From an uncultured Clostridium sp. (lineage in GTDB: Bacteria > Bacillota > Clostridia > TANB77 > CAG-508): a DNA stretch of 9,686 bases. The notes beneath the pieces were generated by a model. The model had not been told where the DNA came from. It ran no database searches and saw only the letters and a program-made list of their open reading frames with translations. Each line of letters opens with the position of its first letter. The stretch's first letter is position 1. The DNA lies in assembly GCA_945937855.1 (NCBI GenBank), contig CAMEUC010000035.1, positions 1 to 9,686 on the forward strand, in the 5' to 3' direction. A program made the position numbers and the translations under genes. Shown in pieces: positions 5,891 through 9,686 of the stretch.

Positions 5891-8111
5891 ATGGTAGCAG
5901 AAGTTATAATAAATAGTATAGCAAAAGAACTAAATAGAAGTTTTGATTATATAATTCCAGAAAATTTAATTTCAGAAGTTAAAATTGGGAGTAGAGTTTT
6001 TGTGCCATTTGGAAGACAAAAAAAAGAAGAGGGATTTGTAATAAGTATAAAAGAAACCTCTGAATTTGCCAATAAAGAAATAATAAGAGTAGAAGACAAT
6101 TTGATAAATGAGGAAAATATAAATTTAGCAAAACTTATGGGAAGAAGGTACTTCTGTAATATATCAGACTGTATAAAATTAATGCTACCACCAGGTGCTG
6201 GAAGTAAAAATTTTGATGGAAGAGTAAAAGATAAAACAGCAAATTTTGTTTATTTAAAAAAAGATATTGATGAAATAGAGTTTCTAATAGAAACTGAAAA
6301 ACTAAAAAGTGAAAAACAGATAAGAATATTAAAATTTTTAGAAGAAAATGAAGGCATACATATTGCAGACTTGGAGATGCTTACAGATACAAGTCGTGCA
6401 ATAGTAAAAACTTTAGAGAAAAATGGATACATAGAAATAGTAGAGCAAAAAATAGAAAGAAACCCATTTAAGGATAGAAATATAACAAGAGATAAGAAAC
6501 TTAATTTGACAGAAGAGCAACAAGAAGCTTTTAATAGAATTAAGGATAGTAAATTCAATGAATTTTTAGTATATGGTGTAACAGGCTCACGGAAAAACAG
6601 AAATATATTTGCAACTAATAGAAAATATGCTAAATAAGCAAAAAACAGCAATTGTATTAGTGCCAGAAATATCTTTAACACCACAAATGGTAGATAGATT
6701 TTTAGCAAGATTTGGAGACGTAATTGCAGTTTTACATAGTAAATTATCAGTAGGAGAAAGATATGATGAGTGGCAGAAAATAAGATCACGGAAAAGCAAA
6801 AATAGTAATTGGTGCAAGGAATGCAATTTTTGCTCCAATAGAAAATTTGGGAATAATTATAATAGATGAGGAACACGATACATCATACCAATCAGATATG
6901 CCACCTAAATTCAATGCAAAAGATATTGCAAAATACATAGCAAAACAAAAAGATATACCAGTGGTTTTAGGAAGTGCCACACCAGATATAAATACATTTT
7001 ACAAAGCAAAGGCTAAAAAAATAGAGTTAATAACTTTAACAAAAAGAGCAAATACTTCAAATTTGCCAGAAATAGAAGTAGTAGACTTAAGGAAAGAACT
7101 TGCAAATGGAAATAGGTCAATTTTAAGTACAAGTTTACATGATGCAATAGAGAAAAACCTAAAAGAAAAAAGACAAACAATATTATTCTTAAATAGAAGA
7201 GGCTTTTCGACCTTTGTAATGTGTAGAGATTGTGGATACACAGCAAAATGTAAAAGATGTAATATAAGTTTAACTTATCATAATAAAGAAAATAAATTAA
7301 AATGTCATTATTGTGGTTATGAAATTGATAATATAAAGGTTTGCCCTAAATGTGGAAGTAAAAAGGTAAAATATTTTGGAACAGGAACACAAAAATTAGA
7401 AGATATTATAAACAAAGAATTCCCAGAGGCAACAACAATTAGAATGGATATAGACACAGTAAGTAAAAAAAATTCTCATGAAGAAATACTAAATAAATTT
7501 AAAAATGAGAATATAGATATACTAGTTGGAACACAAATGGTAACAAAGGGGCACCATTTTCCAAAAGTAACATTAGTTGGAGTAATTACTGCGGATGGAA
7601 GTTTAAATAATGGGGATTATAGGGCAAATGAAAGAACTTTTGATTTACTAGTACAAGTTGCACGGAAGAGCAGGAAGAGGAAAGTTGCCGGGAAAAGTAA
7701 TAATACAAACATATTCTCCAGAAAACTTTTGTATAGAATGCAGCAGAAAGCAAAACTATGAAGAATTCTATGAAACAGAGATACAATTAAGAAAACAGTT
7801 GAAATATCCGCCATTTTGCGATATAATAATGTTTGCAATAAATTCATCTGATAAAGAAGAGGTGCGGAAAAGCATCTGAAAAATTATACAAAATATTAGA
7901 AAAAAACAATAATGGAACGATAAATATATTTAAACCAGTACCCGCTCCAATAGACAAAATAAAAAATAAATACAGATGGAGAATAATAGCAAAATGTAAA
8001 TTAAATAACAATGTAATAGACATGATAAATAAATCACTAGACGAATTTTATAAATGTAAATTTAAAAAAACCAAGATATCAATAAGTACAAATCCAAATA
8101 ATATGAGTTGA
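5891..8111 (+). CDS. priA: Primosomal protein N' / replication-restart helicase PriA, interrupted by four +1 frameshifts at CGGA
   Basis: PriA is a 3'-to-5' superfamily-2 DNA helicase that recognises stalled forks and starts primosome assembly. Read with one C skipped at each of four CGGA sites, the gene gives an intact 738-residue protein of normal length. Visible parts are the N-terminal fork-binding domain (VPFGRQKKEEGFVIS), a winged-helix region, Walker A GVTGSGKT (229-236), DEEH (325-328), eight zinc cysteines (444, 447, 453, 456, 471, 474, 484, 487), ILVGTQMVTKGHHFPKVTLV, QVAGRAGRG (588-596) and the C-terminal PAPIDKIKNKYRWRI. The zero frame breaks at 6590, 6789, 7663 and 7865, stopping 14, 25, 31 and 3 codons later. 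Corrected residues 234, 300, 591 and 658 are glycines; the first three are family-conserved. No other indel or internal stop is present, which argues against decay. ATG 5891 is chosen because AGGAG precedes it by five bases; an upstream TTG (5876) lies inside the leader. The end at TGA 8109-8111 is inferred from the corrected frame. It heads a priA-def-fmt cluster. Confidence 0.9.
6590..6593 (+). other. CGGA +1 recoding (or systematic insertion) site 2, in PriA Walker A
   Basis: Read as GGC TCA CGG AAA AAC, the frame stops 14 codons later. Skipping the C gives GGC TCA GGA AAA ACA, the GSGKT core of Walker A. Without the shift no ATPase can be made from this gene. Confidence 0.7.
6789..6792 (+). 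other. CGGA +1 recoding (or systematic insertion) site 3, PriA helicase core
   Basis: TCA CGG AAA AGC in the current frame becomes TCA GGA AAA GCA after skipping C, restoring IRSGKAKIVIGARNAIFAP, a strongly conserved PriA stretch upstream of DEEH. The unshifted frame stops after 25 more codons. Nine bases around the site (TCACGGAAA) are identical to site 2. Confidence 0.7.
7663..7666 (+). other. CGGA +1 recoding (or systematic insertion) site 4, PriA motif VI
   Basis: GTT GCA CGG AAG AGC becomes GTT GCA GGA AGA GCA, restoring the QVAGRAGRG helicase motif with its arginine finger region. The unshifted frame stops 31 codons later. Here the base after CGGAA is G, so CGGAARARCA describes all four priA sites. 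Confidence 0.7.
7865..7868 (+). other. CGGA +1 recoding (or systematic insertion) site 5, PriA C-terminal domain
   Basis: GAG GTG CGG AAA AGC ATC TGA stops three codons after CGG. Skipping the C gives GTG GGA AAA GCA TCT GAA and an open frame through the conserved PAPIDKIKNKYRWR to the end. Loss of one A from the A-run would restore the same downstream frame with Arg instead of Gly, so this site is slightly less certain than sites 2-4. Confidence 0.6.
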
Positions 8112-8119
8112 TTAAAGTA

Positions 8120-8166
8120 GCCAAACGCAGGGGTTTAAAATATATAAACCCCGACGAGATTTGGCG
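8120..8166 (+). repeat. 31-nt dispersed repeat, copy 2, within a two-stem hairpin upstream of def
   Basis: The 3' part (8136-8166) matches positions 16-46 at 30 of 31 bases. Here a 5' arm makes a folded unit: GCCAAA (8120-8125) pairs with TTTGGC (8160-8165), and GGGGTTT (8130-8136) pairs with AAACCCC (8146-8152). Between them, CG (8126-8127) can pair with CG (8155-8156), leaving a bulged AGA and a CA/GA internal loop. There is no T-run, so it is not an intrinsic terminator. It lies between priA and the def ribosome site and could be a mobile repeat or an RNA control element; I do not recognise a known riboswitch class. Confidence 0.6.
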
Positions 8167-8199
8167 AACTGTATATAAATGATAAAAGGGGGCAAAAAC

Positions 8200-8682
8200 A
8201 TGGCATTAAGACTAATAAGACAAGAAGGAGACGAAATATTAAAGAAAAAATCAAGACCAGTAGAAAAAATAGACGATAAGGTAAGAGAATTAATAAAAGA
8301 CATGATAGAAACAATGCATAAATATGATGGAGTAGGGCTTGCAGCAGTACAAGTGGGAATATTAAAGCAAATAGTAGTAATAGATACATATGAAGAAGGA
8401 ACACCTGTATATGTATTAATAAATCCAGAAATAATAAAAACAAAAGGATTAAGAGAAGTGGAAGAAGGATGTTTAAGCTTCCCAAATAAATTTGCAAAAG
8501 TAAAAAGACCAGAAGAAGTTGTTGTAAGAGCATTAGACGAAAATGGTAAAAAAATAGAAATAAAAGCAAAAGGTTTACTAGCACAAGCAATATGTCACGA
8601 AGTTGACCATTTAAATGGAGAAGTTTTCATAGACAAAATAGTACCAGGAACTCTAGAAATCATAAATCCAGAGAAAAAGTAA
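8200..8682 (+). CDS. def: Peptide deformylase
   Basis: This enzyme removes the N-formyl group from new proteins, using a bound metal (usually Fe2+). All three family motifs are present in the 160-residue product: GVGLAAVQ (44-51), EGCLS (89-93) with metal ligand Cys91, and HEVDH (133-137) with metal ligands His133 and His137 and catalytic Glu134. I chose ATG 8200 because an AAAGGGGG site (8185-8192) sits seven bases upstream; an earlier ATG (8179) in the same frame lies before that site. It sits between priA and fmt, a very common arrangement, so formylation and deformylation are encoded side by side. The last codon and stop abut an inverted-repeat element starting at 8680. There are no CGG codons and no frameshift. 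Confidence 0.98.
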   Translation: MALRLIRQEGDEILKKKSRPVEKIDDKVRELIKDMIETMHKYDGVGLAAVQVGILKQIVVIDTYEEGTPVYVLINPEIIKTKGLREVEEGCLSFPNKFAKVKRPEEVVVRALDENGKKIEIKAKGLLAQAICHEVDHLNGEVFIDKIVPGTLEIINPEKK

Positions 8683-8796
8683 TAATTTAGAAGTGAGAAG
8701 TGGGAGGTGAGAAGTGAGAGATTTTGTGCAATTTCTTCGAAGTTAAGACTTAAAAAGCCAACCTCACACTTCACACCGCTCACCTCTAAATTATTA
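8680..8796 (+). mobile_element. MITE-like inverted-repeat element between def and fmt
   Basis: The ends TAATAATTTAGA and TCTAAATTATTA are perfect inverted repeats, and imperfect pairing continues inward (GTGAG...CTCAC) for about 35 bases. Internally the left arm repeats GAAGTGAGAAGTGGGAGG and the right arm repeats CACACTTCACACC, GTGAAGTGTG-type units unlike the surrounding DNA. The element is about 117 bp and encodes nothing. TA at both outer ends could be a target duplication of the IS630/mariner type, with the left TA inside the def stop codon; that is inference. It would fold into a long hairpin in the def-fmt transcript. Confidence 0.6.
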
Positions 8797-8834
8797 TGTG
8801 GCAAGGTAAAATATGTTTGAAAGGAAGTATTGAT

Positions 8835-9686
8835 ATGAACATTTTATTTATGGGTACACCAGATTTTGCTGAGAAATCACTAGAAAAAATATATGAAGCT
8901 GGTCATAAAATTATAGCAGTAGTAACAAACCCAGATAGACCAAAAGGAAGAGGAATGAAACAGGTAGCATCACCTGTAAAAGAATATGCTATTTCAAAAA
9001 ATATCCCAATATATCAACCAGAAAAAGTAAGAAATAATCCAGAAATAATAGAAACAATAAAAAACTTAAACCCAGATGTAATTTGCGTAGTAGCATATGG
9101 AAAAATACTTCCAAAAGAAATACTAGAAATTCCAAGGCTAGGCTGTATAAATGTACATGGTTCACTTCTTCCAAAATATAGAGGAGCAGCACCAATACAA
9201 TGGGCAGTACTAAATGGAGATAAAACAACAGGAATAACAACAATGTATATGGACGAAGGAATGGACACAGGAGATATGATACTAAAAGAAGAAGTAGAAA
9301 TAGGAGAAGATGAAACAACAGGAGAATTATGGGAAAGACTAGCAGAAATTGGAGCAAAACTTTTAGTAAAAACACTAGAAAAAATTGAAAACGGTACGGT
9401 AGTAAGACAAACGCAAGGAACAGATTTTACAGTAGCGCCAATGCTAAATAAAGAAATGGCAAAAATAAATTGGGAAGAAAAAACTGCCCTAGAAATAAAA
9501 AACTTAGTAAGAGGCTTAAACCCAATAATGGGAGCATATTCAATTTTAAACGGAAAAAAACTAAAAATATGGAAAGTTGAAACTTTATCAAACGAAAACT
9601 TTATGGATAAATACGAAGAATTTAAAGAATATAAACAAAAATATGAAGACATAACACCAGGAACAATTATATATATAGACAAAAAA
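8835..9686 (+). CDS. fmt: Methionyl-tRNA formyltransferase (3' end beyond window)
   Basis: Fmt uses 10-formyltetrahydrofolate to formylate initiator Met-tRNA. The window holds 284 codons with no stop, so perhaps 25-35 residues are missing. Visible are the start MNILFMGTPDFA, PDRPKGRG (33-40), INVHGSLLPKYRGAAPIQW (105-123) and DEGMDTGDM (140-148); catalytic Asn106, His108 and Asp144 all fall at the positions known from E. coli Fmt. The C-terminal OB-fold region begins around residue 205 (FTVAPMLNKEMAKINW). AAGGAAG (8821-8827) precedes the ATG by seven bases. Out-of-frame CGGA occurs harmlessly in AAC GGA AAA at 9551. It follows def, separated by the inverted-repeat element, and no separate promoter is obvious. 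Confidence 0.97.
   Translation, partial: MNILFMGTPDFAEKSLEKIYEAGHKIIAVVTNPDRPKGRGMKQVASPVKEYAISKNIPIYQPEKVRNNPEIIETIKNLNPDVICVVAYGKILPKEILEIPRLGCINVHGSLLPKYRGAAPIQWAVLNGDKTTGITTMYMDEGMDTGDMILKEEVEIGEDETTGELWERLAEIGAKLLVKTLEKIENGTVVRQTQGTDFTVAPMLNKEMAKINWEEKTALEIKNLVRGLNPIMGAYSILNGKKLKIWKVETLSNENFMDKYEEFKEYKQKYEDITPGTIIYIDKK

Noticed and set aside
6250..6876. Minus-strand open frame opposite priA
   Set aside because: Low-complexity shadow crossing two of the frameshift sites; no family features seen.
6590..7868. prfB-like programmed frameshifting
   Set aside because: There is no in-frame stop at the shift site and no consistent Shine-Dalgarno-like sequence just upstream.
5891..8111. priA as a decayed pseudogene or as several separate small genes
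   Set aside because: All four breaks are the same one-base event at a glycine codon, no internal stops or other indels occur in the corrected frame, and all catalytic and zinc motifs are intact. The fragments have no credible ribosome sites of their own.
8120..8166. A known riboswitch upstream of def
   Set aside because: I could not match it to guanidine, SAM, THF, c-di-GMP or other classes I know by sequence; only the hairpin and repeat are supported.
8135..8590. Long leucine-rich open frame on the minus strand opposite def
   Set aside because: It is the complement of an A-rich coding strand; low-complexity Leu/Phe composition, no ribosome site, and def on the other strand is certain.
9014..9682. 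Long minus-strand open frame opposite fmt
   Set aside because: It is a serine/phenylalanine-rich shadow of fmt, whose catalytic residues are all present on the + strand.
1..9686. CRISPR array, tRNA or rRNA genes
   Set aside because: No regularly spaced repeats, no cloverleaf-like segments with TTCGA-type arms, and no rRNA-like sequence were seen.

Overview
The window comes from a very AT-rich, low-GC Firmicute, most likely an uncultured member of the Clostridia. Arginine is written almost only as AGA/AGG, promoters are of the TTGACA/TATAAT type, ribosome sites are AGGAGG-like, recA carries a Gram-positive SOS box, and a spore-associated ytfJ/GerW gene is present. All genes I can support are on the + strand.

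Layout: (1) 123-1566, a membrane-anchored family-5 (peptide/nickel-type) solute-binding protein interrupted by one +1 frameshift; (2) 1586-4110, recA with promoter and LexA box, then recX overlapping scpA, covering recombination, its modulation, and chromosome condensation; (3) 4191-5247, a DUF2953/YtfI-like membrane protein overlapping ytfJ, the usual sporulation-linked pair; (4) 5271-5749, a small anchored FxLYD-like protein with its own promoter and terminator; (5) 5862-9686, priA-def-fmt, a common bacterial cluster (replication restart, peptide deformylase, Met-tRNA formyltransferase). fmt runs off the right edge. priA is interrupted by four +1 frameshifts. Short dispersed repeats lie upstream of the first gene, after recA, before def and between def and fmt.

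The main observation is that all five frameshifts are the same event. At each one a single C precedes a glycine GGA codon, so the frame in use meets CGG followed by A. Skipping the C restores a full-length protein with a conserved glycine at that position. The sites are 1134, 6590, 6789, 7663 and 7865. By eye, these are the only in-frame CGG codons in the window; every other CGG string in a gene lies out of frame and does no harm. No other kind of lesion is seen in the two genes, and the corrected priA keeps every hallmark motif over 738 residues. Either CGG(A) is a +1 recoding signal in this organism (an unassigned CGG codon skipped, or CGGA read as a four-base glycine codon), or there is an unusually specific systematic sequencing error. 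Sequence alone cannot settle this, but the regularity argues against ordinary pseudogene decay.
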